Source: Bradyrhizobium embrapense (GTDB taxonomy: Bacteria > Pseudomonadota > Alphaproteobacteria > Rhizobiales > Xanthobacteraceae). From it: a stretch of DNA of 64,000 nucleotides. Below are positions 26,466-34,257 of this stretch, piece after piece. The translations under genes and the position numbers were made by a program. Where the stretch lies: positions 1-64,000 of the forward strand of contig NZ_LFIP02000012.1 of the NCBI RefSeq assembly GCF_001189235.2. The letters are read 5' to 3'. The notes below the pieces were generated by a model. The model made no database searches. It was not told where the DNA came from and was given only the letters and a program-made list of their open reading frames with translations. Each line of letters starts with the position of its first letter. Within the stretch, counting starts at the first letter, position 1.

Positions 26466-26792
26466 ATGAAACGGATCGTGACGGCAACGCTGTTGGCGGT
26501 GGCAGTCGGGCTCTCGCTCCCGGCGGGAGAGGCGCGGGCACAGAGCGCGGCGGCCGAAGCGCGCATCGGTGAGCCGGCGCCGGTCGTGCGCGAGCGTGTC
26601 GTCGAGCACCGCCGGCTGAGGCGCGTGCCGATTTACCGGTCGCGCCCCGATCATTGGGAACCGGATGTCATCCCGCGCTACAATCCCGGTCCGAACGCCG
26701 TGCGCGATTGCACCGCGACCTATGTTCAGGAGCACCGGCCGAGCGGCACCGTGATCACGCCGCGCATGAACTGCTTCTGGCGCCCGGGCTAG
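26466..26792 (+). CDS. Small secreted protein
   Basis: A 108-residue protein with a signal peptide (LLAVAVGLSLPAGEARA, cut near residue 25). The mature part is rich in Arg, Pro and Val, with two cysteines near the C-terminus (RDCTATYV and MNCFWRPG) that could form one disulfide. No family recognised with certainty. The first of a run of small secreted or membrane proteins up to 28.4 kb. Start ATG 26466 begins MKRIVTATLL; the longer open frame upstream overlaps the opposite gene. Confidence 0.7.
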   Translation: MKRIVTATLLAVAVGLSLPAGEARAQSAAAEARIGEPAPVVRERVVEHRRLRRVPIYRSRPDHWEPDVIPRYNPGPNAVRDCTATYVQEHRPSGTVITPRMNCFWRPG

Positions 26793-26815
26793 CTCGTCTT
26801 CGAGCAGCGCGGCAG

Positions 26816-27037
26816 CTAGAGGTGACGCTGGCGCACAGCGCCGATCAGTCCAGCCGCGACGACCGCTCCTGTCGTTCCATAGACCGCGAGCGCCATCAGC
26901 ATTTGCGTGAGATGGCTCGCCGTTCCCCTGCCGCCGCCCGGTCCTTGCGAGGACAGCGCGACATCAATTGAAATCATGGAACCAGCGAGCACTGCCGCGG
27001 CGAGCGTGGACCATTTGCGCGAGCCATGTTGTGTCAT
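26816..27037 (-). CDS. Small two-helix membrane protein
   Basis: A 73-residue protein with hydrophobic segments at about residues 11-26 and 44-66 joined by a Gly-rich loop (SSQGPGGGRG). Function unknown. It is supported as a real gene by a near-perfect ribosome site: AGGAGA 7 nt before ATG 27037. It converges with the secreted-protein gene upstream. Confidence 0.65.
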   Translation of the reverse strand: MTQHGSRKWSTLAAAVLAGSMISIDVALSSQGPGGGRGTASHLTQMLMALAVYGTTGAVVAAGLIGAVRQRHL

Positions 27038-27247
27038 TGGCGATCTCCTGTGCGAGGCTCCTTACAACATACGACCATCGTCTATTCCGGTTTTACGCAC
27101 GGACATGAAAATTCCAGCGGCTGTGCCGGAACCTGCGCGCGCCAGCGGCATTCACCCAAGTGGCGCAGTCATTCACATCCCATTCACGTCGCCCGCATTT
27201 GGCTTGCGATCTGCGTCGCGGCAACGGGGGTCGATTCGCATGTCATG

Positions 27248-27291
27248 GCGCTTTCGAGCGAAGCGGATTCCGGTTCGCATGAAGAAAGCGC
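27248..27291. repeat. GCGYTTTC palindromic repeat, copy 1
   Basis: GCGCTTTC (27248-27255) pairs with GAAAGCGC (27284-27291). Inside, GCGAA pairs with TTCGC, giving one long interrupted hairpin. It lies 65 bp before the start of the His-rich gene at 27356. A second copy in the same orientation is at 28533-28576 and shows a compensatory base-pair change in the outer stem. Confidence 0.85.
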
Positions 27292-27355
27292 GTCAAGGCA
27301 AGAAGCTCGAGTCGTCGTTGCAAGGCGTGACATCAGGGGATCAAGGAGAAAACTC

Positions 27356-27610
27356 ATGAAGGTGATGAAAGTTCTGGGGCTCGCGGCCGTCGGCGCCGTG
27401 CTGGTTGTGGCGGTGCCGGCCGAGCGCGCGAGCGCGATGTCGCTTGCGACGCCGGGCACTGCCGCAGCGGTTCAGGACAACGCGAACCAGACGACCACCC
27501 AGGTACGCTGGGGCCATGGACATCACCGTGGCTGGGGTCGCGGACATCACCATGGTTGGGATCGTGGACACCATCGTGGCTGGGGCCATCGAGGCCACTG
27601 GCGCCGCTGA
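27356..27610 (+). CDS. Small secreted Gly/His/Trp/Arg-rich protein
   Basis: An 84-residue protein with a signal peptide (LAAVGAVLVVAVPAERASA, cut near residue 27). The last 33 residues are an imperfect repeat built on RGHHRGWG-type units, with about a dozen histidines. Such tails can bind transition metals such as nickel, copper or zinc, but no function is established. AAGGAG lies 8 nt before ATG 27356. An 8-bp hairpin at 27640-27662 (CAGGCCCG/CGGGCCTG) follows the stop codon. Confidence 0.75.
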   Translation: MKVMKVLGLAAVGAVLVVAVPAERASAMSLATPGTAAAVQDNANQTTTQVRWGHGHHRGWGRGHHHGWDRGHHRGWGHRGHWRR

Positions 27611-27736
27611 TCGCGCGGCGTATCAGCGCAGTTGAGACACAGGCCCGTGAGCAGCGGGCCTGTTGTCGCTCCAGCCATCAAACCGGCAGATTCGCGCGCC
27701 CGAGATGACATCAATCGCAATCTACAGGAGTTGATC

Positions 27737-28075
27737 ATGATGAGATGGATCGGTGTTGCCGCGGTCGCTTGTGCATTGGCGCTGACGGCGCCGGCATCGG
27801 CAAGTGCCGTGGCGTCAGCCAAGCCGCAGGTCGCGGCACAACAGCAAGCGGCGGGCAAGGCGACCGACTTCAGCGCGCAGCGCCATCATCGCCACTACCA
27901 TCGTCACCATTATCACCGCGGCTACCGGCCCTATCACCGGCCGTACTACCAGCCCTATTCCTATTACCGGCCGTACGGCTCCTATTATTACGGGCGGCCT
28001 TATTACTATCGGCCGTATCCATACGCCGTGCCGGCGCCGTTCACCTTTGGCTTCGGGTTCGGCCCGTTCTGGTGA
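27737..28075 (+). CDS. Small secreted His/Tyr/Pro-rich protein
   Basis: A 112-residue protein with a signal peptide (VAAVACALALTAPASASA, cut near residue 24). The mature part holds a HHRHYHRHHYHRGY block and then Tyr/Pro/Arg repeats (YRPY, YQPY, YYRPYP), ending in FGFGFGPFW. It is a relative in composition, though not in order, of the protein at 27356. Possible roles are metal binding or surface structure. CAGGAG precedes ATG 27737. The stop TGA overlaps the ATG of a possible 33-residue peptide. Confidence 0.75.
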   Translation: MMRWIGVAAVACALALTAPASASAVASAKPQVAAQQQAAGKATDFSAQRHHRHYHRHHYHRGYRPYHRPYYQPYSYYRPYGSYYYGRPYYYRPYPYAVPAPFTFGFGFGPFW

Positions 28076-28176
28076 TGCAACTGGCGGCGTTGCGATCGTC
28101 GCCGACATTCCACGTCGGCTATCGCGCCGGCGGCTTCCATCGTCACCACTGGCGGCCGTGTCGGGTCTATTGGTGA
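28075..28176 (+). CDS. Possible 33-residue peptide coupled to the His/Tyr-rich gene
   Basis: ATG 28075 overlaps the preceding stop codon (TGATG). The frame encodes MQLAALRSSPTFHVGYRAGG followed by HRHHWRPCRVYW. The His/Arg/Trp-rich end resembles the tails of the two upstream proteins, so this is either a translationally coupled micro-protein or the remnant of a third family member shifted in frame. The terminator follows only after this frame, at 28192. Confidence 0.3.
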   Translation: MQLAALRSSPTFHVGYRAGGFHRHHWRPCRVYW

Positions 28177-28191
28177 GGGCTGAAATGACAG

Positions 28192-28216
28192 CGGGCGCCT
28201 CACGGCGCCCGTTTTT
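28192..28216 (+). terminator. Intrinsic terminator of the His-rich gene cluster
   Basis: CGGGCGCC (28192-28199) pairs with GGCGCCCG (28204-28211) around TCAC, followed by TTTTT on the plus strand. Confidence 0.88.
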
Positions 28217-28220
28217 CAGT

Positions 28221-28430
28221 CTAGTCCCAGTCCTTCAGCTTCCAGGACTTTATCTTCCACGGCGTCAGGTTTTCCATCCGCCATTGCGTCCAGCGCTCCG
28301 GCGGCCAGTGGCTGAGGCGCGAGGTTTCCTTCACCTCGGGCAGCGGATCGATGATACGTGGTGCGGCGCGACGGCGCTTCTGCCGCGTCGCCTCACTGAT
28401 CATGTCGACGAATTCGGGTTTGTCCGCCAC
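28221..28430 (-). CDS. Small hypothetical protein, Trp-rich C-terminus
   Basis: A 69-residue soluble protein beginning MADKPEFVDM. The middle is basic (RQKRRRAAPR) and the C-terminal third holds six tryptophans (HWPPERW, RMENLTPWKIKSWKLKDW). No known domain. The start is taken as GTG 28430 because AAGGAG (28439-28444) lies 8 nt upstream of it; the GTG at 28439 overlaps that site. The AAGG of this site is the 3' arm of a 9-bp hairpin. Confidence 0.65.
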   Translation of the reverse strand: MADKPEFVDMISEATRQKRRRAAPRIIDPLPEVKETSRLSHWPPERWTQWRMENLTPWKIKSWKLKDWD

Positions 28431-28440
28431 GGCACGCACT

Positions 28441-28466
28441 CCTTGCGAAGACTTGGTTTCGCAAGG
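28441..28466 (-). promoter_or_regulatory. Hairpin overlapping the Shine-Dalgarno of the 69-residue gene
   Basis: CCTTGCGAA (28441-28449) and TTCGCAAGG (28458-28466) are perfectly complementary with an 8-nt loop. In the minus-strand mRNA the 3' arm ends in AAGG, the first four bases of the AAGGAG ribosome site. Folding would hide part of that site, so translation could depend on temperature, a protein or a small RNA. Alternatively it is just part of a hairpin-rich repeat block. Confidence 0.4.
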
Positions 28467-28491
28467 AGGCAGTGTGCGTACGTCATGTTAA

Positions 28492-28528
28492 CGAGCCGTT
28501 TCCACAACGGCTCGAGCTTGAGACAAGC
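28492..28528. repeat. Two small adjacent hairpins
   Basis: CGAGCCGTT (28492-28500) pairs with AACGGCTCG (28506-28514) around TCCAC. Directly after it GCTTG (28516-28520) pairs with CAAGC (28524-28528). They precede the palindromic repeat at 28533 and belong to a chain of five hairpins between 28441 and 28625. Confidence 0.6.
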
Positions 28529-28532
28529 CATA

Positions 28533-28576
28533 GCGTTTTCGAGCGAAGTGGAGTCCGGTTCGCGTGAAGAAAACGC
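28533..28576. repeat. GCGYTTTC palindromic repeat, copy 2
   Basis: GCGTTTTC (28533-28540) pairs with GAAAACGC (28569-28576), with an inner GCGAA/TTCGC stem. Compared with copy 1 at 27248, the fourth position changed from C to T on the left and the matching base from G to A on the right, so pairing is kept. Confidence 0.85.
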
Positions 28577-28594
28577 GTCAAAGAAGAGAATCGG

Positions 28595-28625
28595 GCTTCG
28601 GTTCTGATCGGGTCAGAACCGAAGC
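28595..28625 (-). terminator. Probable intrinsic terminator of leuC
   Basis: GCTTCGGTTCTGA (28595-28607) pairs perfectly with TCAGAACCGAAGC (28613-28625) around a 5-nt loop. It lies 14 bp past the leuC stop. On the minus strand it is followed by a pyrimidine-rich CCGATTCTCTTCTTT rather than a pure T-run. Confidence 0.75.
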
Positions 28626-28638
28626 TCCCGCGCTTGCC

Positions 28639-30045
<1,407 letters not shown>

Positions 30046-30130
30046 GAGCTTCAGCTCCAGAAGAAATTCGGTGGTGAATGGCGGCGAGCGCGGGCAGGCC
30101 GCGCCGGCAGGCGAGAGCGTCCAGGCAGCG

Positions 30131-30271
30131 TTACGCTGCGGGTCTAAGCTCTGATGTCGCCGACGTGGCAAAGCGCCCGAAGAAGCGGCCGGGCAGCCGC
30201 GAGCGATCGTCGATCACGACGCGCTGGCAGCTCTGACTTGGGTAGCGCTGGCTTGCTTGATCCGGAACCAT
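30131..30271 (-). CDS. Possible 46-residue leader ORF upstream of leuC
   Basis: ATG 30271 to TAA 30131 encodes 46 residues starting MVPDQASQRY and containing SRLPGRFFGRFATSATSELR. There is no good ribosome site; the ATG would sit close to the inferred transcription start, so a leaderless start is possible. It contains only two leucines, so it is not an obvious leucine attenuator. The stop codon falls inside the GCAGCG-TTA-CGCTGC hairpin, which could link its translation to leuC expression. Confidence 0.3.
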   Translation of the reverse strand: MVPDQASQRYPSQSCQRVVIDDRSRLPGRFFGRFATSATSELRPAA

Positions 30272-30352
30272 TCTAAATTTCTAACACAGGGCTTACGCCC
30301 GCGACAATCGGTCGATACGCGGGCCTGTCCATCAGATAGGTATGCCGCAACG

Positions 30353-30382
30353 AAAAAGCGCGGGGCAGGCCCCGCGCTTTTG
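30353..30382 (-). terminator. Intrinsic terminator of rplS
   Basis: GCGCGGGGC (30358-30366) pairs with GCCCCGCGC (30369-30377), flanked by AAAAA and TTTT. On the minus strand the hairpin is followed by TTTTT, 24 bp after the rplS stop. Confidence 0.88.
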
Positions 30383-30405
30383 ACCACATTCCCTGAAGGG
30401 AAGAG

Positions 30406-30786
30406 TTACTCGCCGACGGCGGTCTGGCGGTCCTGCTTCTCGACGATGCGGGCCGACTTGCCGCGCAGGTTGCGCAGGTAATACAGCTTGGCGCGACGCA
30501 CCTTGCCGCGACGCACGACCTTGATCGAGTCGATCATCGGCGACATCACCGGGAAGACGCGCTCGACGCCCTCGCCGTACGAAATCTTGCGCACGGTGAA
30601 GCTCTCGTTGAGGCCGTGGCCGGAGCGACCGATGCAAACGCCTTCATAGGCCTGCACGCGGGTACGCTCGCCTTCGACCACCTTTACGTTGACGATGACG
30701 GTGTCGCCGGGGCCGAATTCCGGGATGGTCTTGGTGGCGGCGAGCTTGTCGAACTGCTCTTTTTCGAGCTGCTGAATAAGGTTCAT
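30406..30786 (-). CDS. rplS: 50S ribosomal protein L19
   Basis: A 126-residue ribosomal protein at the 30S-50S interface. Motifs include FGPGDTVIVNVKVVEGERTR, QAYEGVCIGRSG and the C-terminal VRRGKVRRAKLYYLR-type basic region. ATG 30786 begins MNLIQQLEKEQ; an in-frame extension upstream is not conserved in character. It follows trmD by 109 bp and ends with its own terminator. Confidence 0.96.
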   Translation of the reverse strand: MNLIQQLEKEQFDKLAATKTIPEFGPGDTVIVNVKVVEGERTRVQAYEGVCIGRSGHGLNESFTVRKISYGEGVERVFPVMSPMIDSIKVVRRGKVRRAKLYYLRNLRGKSARIVEKQDRQTAVGE

Positions 30787-30895
30787 TGAAATCTCCATCG
30801 GCGGCGCGCCCAGCCTTCGCGGGCTGCGCAAACGTCCATCTATCCTGCGCGGGGTGCGGATTTGGCCGCCCGTATAAGGCAAAGCGCAGGGTTTG

Positions 30896-31657
30896 TCACC
30901 CGTCTGTCGTGTTTTTTGTCCCGCGCGGAGCGGTTTTTTGGCCGGCCTTCCGGGCCCACAGATCGGGCCGCCGGGCTGCCGTCAGGGCCTCGGATTGGGC
31001 CAGCCGCCAGGCCGCGACCTTCGCGTGATCACCGGAAATCAGGATTTCAGGGATCTGGCGGCCCTCGAACTCCTGCGGACGGGTGTATTGAGGGTATTCC
31101 AGTAGTCCCTCAGAGAAGCTTTCCTCGGTTCCCGAGGCATGCTTGCCCATCACCCCTGGCAACAGGCGCACGCAGGCGTCGATCAGGGCCATCGCGGCGA
31201 TCTCGCCGCCGGACAGCACATAATCGCCGATCGAGACCTCCTCGAGCCCCCGCGCCTCGATCACCCGCTGGTCGATGCCCTCGAAGCGGCCGCAGACGAT
31301 CAGGGGGCCGGGCCCGGCCGCCAGTTCCACCACTTGGGCCTGGGTCAGAGGCCGACCCCGTGGGCTCATCAAGAGCCGCGGGCGGCCAGGCGCGGTATCA
31401 GCGGCATCGATTGCCGCCGCGAGTACGTCGGCGCGCAGCACCATGCCCGGACCGCCGCCGGCCGGCGTACCGTCGACGCTGCGGTGCCTATCGGTCGCCG
31501 ACGCCCTTATATCGCGCGCCTCCAGCGCCCAGAGTCCGCTGGCCAGCGCCTTGCCGGCCAGGCTGACGCCGAGCGGTCCCGGAAACATGTCCGGGAACAG
31601 GGTCAGCACGGTGGCGCGCCATGGCGTCGCCTGGGACGGGGTCTCTTGCGATGTCAT
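30896..31657 (-). CDS. trmD: tRNA (guanine-N1)-methyltransferase
   Basis: A 253-residue SPOUT-fold enzyme that methylates G37 of tRNAs with a G next to the anticodon, using S-adenosylmethionine, to prevent frameshifting. The deep trefoil-knot motifs CGRFEGIDQRV, IGDYVLSGGEIAAM and RLLPGVMG are intact. The last 25 residues are a basic tail. It begins only 9 bp after the stop of the oxidoreductase gene and is likely transcribed with it, not directly from the rimM side. Confidence 0.95.
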   Translation of the reverse strand: MTSQETPSQATPWRATVLTLFPDMFPGPLGVSLAGKALASGLWALEARDIRASATDRHRSVDGTPAGGGPGMVLRADVLAAAIDAADTAPGRPRLLMSPRGRPLTQAQVVELAAGPGPLIVCGRFEGIDQRVIEARGLEEVSIGDYVLSGGEIAAMALIDACVRLLPGVMGKHASGTEESFSEGLLEYPQYTRPQEFEGRQIPEILISGDHAKVAAWRLAQSEALTAARRPDLWARKAGQKTAPRGTKNTTDG

Positions 31658-31666
31658 GGCCTCTGG

Positions 31667-32749
31667 TTACGGCACCACGGCCGTGAGGTCGAGGCTCTGC
31701 ATCATTGCGGCGGCGTCGACCGCGCGGCGGAAGTCGGCGAGCTTGAATGTCGCGACATTGATCTTGCTCAGATCGAGCAGGCCCTCGGCGGCGAGGCCGG
31801 CGAGCTGGCCCGGCGCCGTCCGATCGTACATGAACTGCCCGACCACTTCCCAGTCATTGGCCAGCATCTCGCGGAACGAGAGCTCGAGCGGCACTTCGGC
31901 GCTGCCCATCAGCACCATTCGGCCGCCGCGGCTGAGCGCGCGCAGGGACGACAGCGTGGTCGAGGTGCTCTTGGCGGCGCCGAGCAGGTCGAGCGCGACA
32001 TCGGCGCTGCCACCGGCGGCGCGGCGGATGATCGCAAGATCGGCGGCGGCATCGCCAGTGACGACGGCTGGAATGACGCGCGGGCCGAACGCATCGCGCA
32101 ATTGCTCGAGCGCGGCCTGTTTGCGTCCGACCGCGACGACACGACCCGCGCCCATCGCGACCGCGAGCATCACGCCGCCCGAGCCGAAATAGCCGGTCGC
32201 GCCGTTGACGATGATGGTCTGTCCGCCGCGCAGGCCGGTGCGCTGCAAGCCGCCGAACGGCACAATCAGTTTTGCCAGGCCGATCAACTCGGTCGCCGGT
32301 CTGTCGTCGAGATTGGCAAGCGGCGTGACGCAGGCGGCAGGCCAATGCGCGATCTCCGCGAACACCCCGTCGCGCCAGCGTGCCTGCAGCGCGAACGCCT
32401 CCGGCGTCGTCACCGTCGCGGTAAGGCCGATCAGGATCTGCGGCGGATCGCGATCCGGCACGTCGCCGCGCAGATGCGGGCTCAGGAAGACGCGGTCGCC
32501 GCTCCGCACATGCGTGACGTTGTCGCCGGTGGCGACGATCCGCGCGATCGCGTTGGTCCCCGGCACGAACGGCATCGGCGGCAGGCTGTAGGGCAGCGCG
32601 CCCGACAAGAGCTTGTTGGTATAGGACAGCACCATGCCGGCTTCGATCCGGACTACGACGCCATCGGGCGCGGGCCTCGGCGTTGCGACATCCTCGAAGC
32701 GAAGATCATTGTGGGCGTGCAGCCGCCAGGCCTTGTGCGTGCTTGTCAT
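31667..32749 (-). CDS. MDR-superfamily (zinc-type/quinone) oxidoreductase
   Basis: A 360-residue medium-chain dehydrogenase/reductase. The Rossmann motif is VNGATGYFGSGGVML, followed by AVGRK, whose arginine suggests NADP(H). The N-terminal domain has the MDR fold (FVPGTNAIARIVATGDNV), but no catalytic-zinc Cys-His pair or structural four-cysteine lobe was seen, so it is probably a zinc-independent reductase. ATG 32749 has GGAG at 7 nt. It sits between rimM and trmD in what is normally one operon. Confidence 0.82.
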   Translation of the reverse strand: MTSTHKAWRLHAHNDLRFEDVATPRPAPDGVVVRIEAGMVLSYTNKLLSGALPYSLPPMPFVPGTNAIARIVATGDNVTHVRSGDRVFLSPHLRGDVPDRDPPQILIGLTATVTTPEAFALQARWRDGVFAEIAHWPAACVTPLANLDDRPATELIGLAKLIVPFGGLQRTGLRGGQTIIVNGATGYFGSGGVMLAVAMGAGRVVAVGRKQAALEQLRDAFGPRVIPAVVTGDAAADLAIIRRAAGGSADVALDLLGAAKSTSTTLSSLRALSRGGRMVLMGSAEVPLELSFREMLANDWEVVGQFMYDRTAPGQLAGLAAEGLLDLSKINVATFKLADFRRAVDAAAMMQSLDLTAVVP

Positions 32750-32778
32750 TGGGATGCTCCGTGACACCAACGCTATAA

Positions 32779-32866
32779 GTAGCCCGGATGGAGCGCAGCG
32801 CAATCCGGGAGCGGACCATCCGCGGCGAGAGCGGCCCCGGATTGCGCTGCGCTTCATCCGGGCTAC
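32779..32866. repeat. GTAGCCCGGAT palindromic repeat, long form
   Basis: Outer arms GTAGCCCGGAT (32779-32789) and ATCCGGGCTAC (32856-32866). Inner arms GCGCAGCGCAATCCGGG and CCCGGATTGCGCTGCGC pair as well, giving a hairpin of nearly 30 bp. It fills the gap between the MFS stop and the oxidoreductase start and could interrupt transcription there. Confidence 0.88.
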
Positions 32867-32886
32867 AAGCCAAACCGCATTTTGCG

Positions 32887-34086
32887 TCACGCCGCCGTCG
32901 GGTCGTCGGCGAGATGCCGCGCAAGCGCGACGGCCAGCGGACAGATCGCCAGCGCCGTGAGCGCGGTCGCGGTGGTGGCGAGCGTCGGGCCGAGCGCGTC
33001 GCCAAGCAGGCCGTAGATGACAGGCGCGATCGCGCCCGATCCGATCGTCCCCGTATAGAACAGCGCGAAGGCGCGCTCGGTCTGATGCGGCGGTGTGAGC
33101 TCGGGCACCGTGCCATAGAGCACCGAGGAGGTGCCGTTGAGCATCACGCCGAGCAGCGGCAGCAGCACGATGGCAGGCGCCAGCGGCAATACCAGCACCG
33201 CAAGGATCAGCGCCGCCGTGCCGCCTTCGGTGATGAGCACGGTGCGCAGCGTGCCGATGCGCGCGCCGAGCCAGCCGCAGGTGAATTTCCCCGCGGCGCC
33301 GCCGATGAACACCAGCGCCAGCGCGAGGCCGTTGGTCGGCAGCGAGGCCCCCTTGTCGCGCAACAGGAACGGCAGGAAGGTGAGAAAACCCATCCTGACC
33401 GCGGTGTCGAGGATTCCGATCGCGAGCAACCAGTAGAAGCCGCCGCCGGTAGCTTCGTGGCGTGATGCGGCGACCGTCTTGCGCTCTGCGCCCTTGCCGA
33501 CCGACGGCATCCAGAGTGCGATGCAGATCGCGACCAGCAGGCCTGCAAGCGCGAGCACGAGCAGCGTGTGCCGCCACGACATGATCACGAGCAGGATCGA
33601 GGTCAGGGCCGGGATCGCCGCCTTGCCGAGGTCGCCACTGAAATTGTAGATGCCGAGCGGGCCGCGCGCCGCCGCGCCGTAGGCGCGCGACACCGCCGCG
33701 GACGCGATCGGATGCTGCGTGCTCGAACCCGCGCCGGAGAGCGCGAGCGCCAGGCCAAGTCCGATGACGCCGCCGGGCAATCCGGCCAACACATAGCCGA
33801 GCGCCGACAGCACCGTGCCTGCGATCAGGATGATCTTGCCGTCGATCCGCTCCGCGATACGCCCGACCGGGATCTGCAGCCCGGCCATGGCGCCGGCATA
33901 GAGCCCGCGCAGCAGCGCCAGCAAGCCGTAGCTCAGCGCGAACTCCGCCTGCCAGACCGGCAGCAGCACGTAGATCAGGTCGGTGTAGCCGTCATGGAGG
34001 GCGTGGTTGAGCCCGGTCACCGTCAGTGTTCGGGGCGCATGGACATGGTCGGAACGGGATGCGCCGGCTTCCGCGGATGCGCTCAT
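32887..34086 (-). CDS. MFS transporter, fosmidomycin-resistance (Fsr)-like
   Basis: A 399-residue 12-helix major facilitator. LNHALHDGYTDLIYVLLPVW and YAGAMAGLQIPVGRIAERI resemble the Fsr subgroup of drug exporters. A drug or metabolite export role is inferred only. ATG 34086 (MSASAEAG) is preferred over the ATG 18 bp upstream. A LysR regulator is transcribed divergently 171 bp away, the standard arrangement for a regulator and its target. Confidence 0.82.
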   Translation of the reverse strand: MSASAEAGASRSDHVHAPRTLTVTGLNHALHDGYTDLIYVLLPVWQAEFALSYGLLALLRGLYAGAMAGLQIPVGRIAERIDGKIILIAGTVLSALGYVLAGLPGGVIGLGLALALSGAGSSTQHPIASAAVSRAYGAAARGPLGIYNFSGDLGKAAIPALTSILLVIMSWRHTLLVLALAGLLVAICIALWMPSVGKGAERKTVAASRHEATGGGFYWLLAIGILDTAVRMGFLTFLPFLLRDKGASLPTNGLALALVFIGGAAGKFTCGWLGARIGTLRTVLITEGGTAALILAVLVLPLAPAIVLLPLLGVMLNGTSSVLYGTVPELTPPHQTERAFALFYTGTIGSGAIAPVIYGLLGDALGPTLATTATALTALAICPLAVALARHLADDPTAA

Positions 34087-34257
34087 CGTTGGCGCCCAAA
34101 GCAAGAAAAACTAAAGATAGAGCGGCTGTACACTGGAGAAGGTCTTCGAAAATCGATGACTTGTGAGTGGCTTGCTGCGCAATATGCGCCCGAACGGTCG
34201 CTGTTACAAATCAGTAATAATCGGATCATACGTTAGAAAATCTGGTATTAAGACGTC

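Larger units (their letters stand above)
30046..30405. other. 360-bp leuC leader and rplS 3' region
   Basis: It holds, from right to left, the rplS terminator (30353-30382), a possible minus-strand promoter (TTGTCG, 17 nt, TTAGAA, about 30278-30306), a 46-codon open frame (30131-30271) and a GCAGCG/CGCTGC hairpin at 30125-30139. The remaining leader to leuC is GC-rich and has no further gene. Confidence 0.5.
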
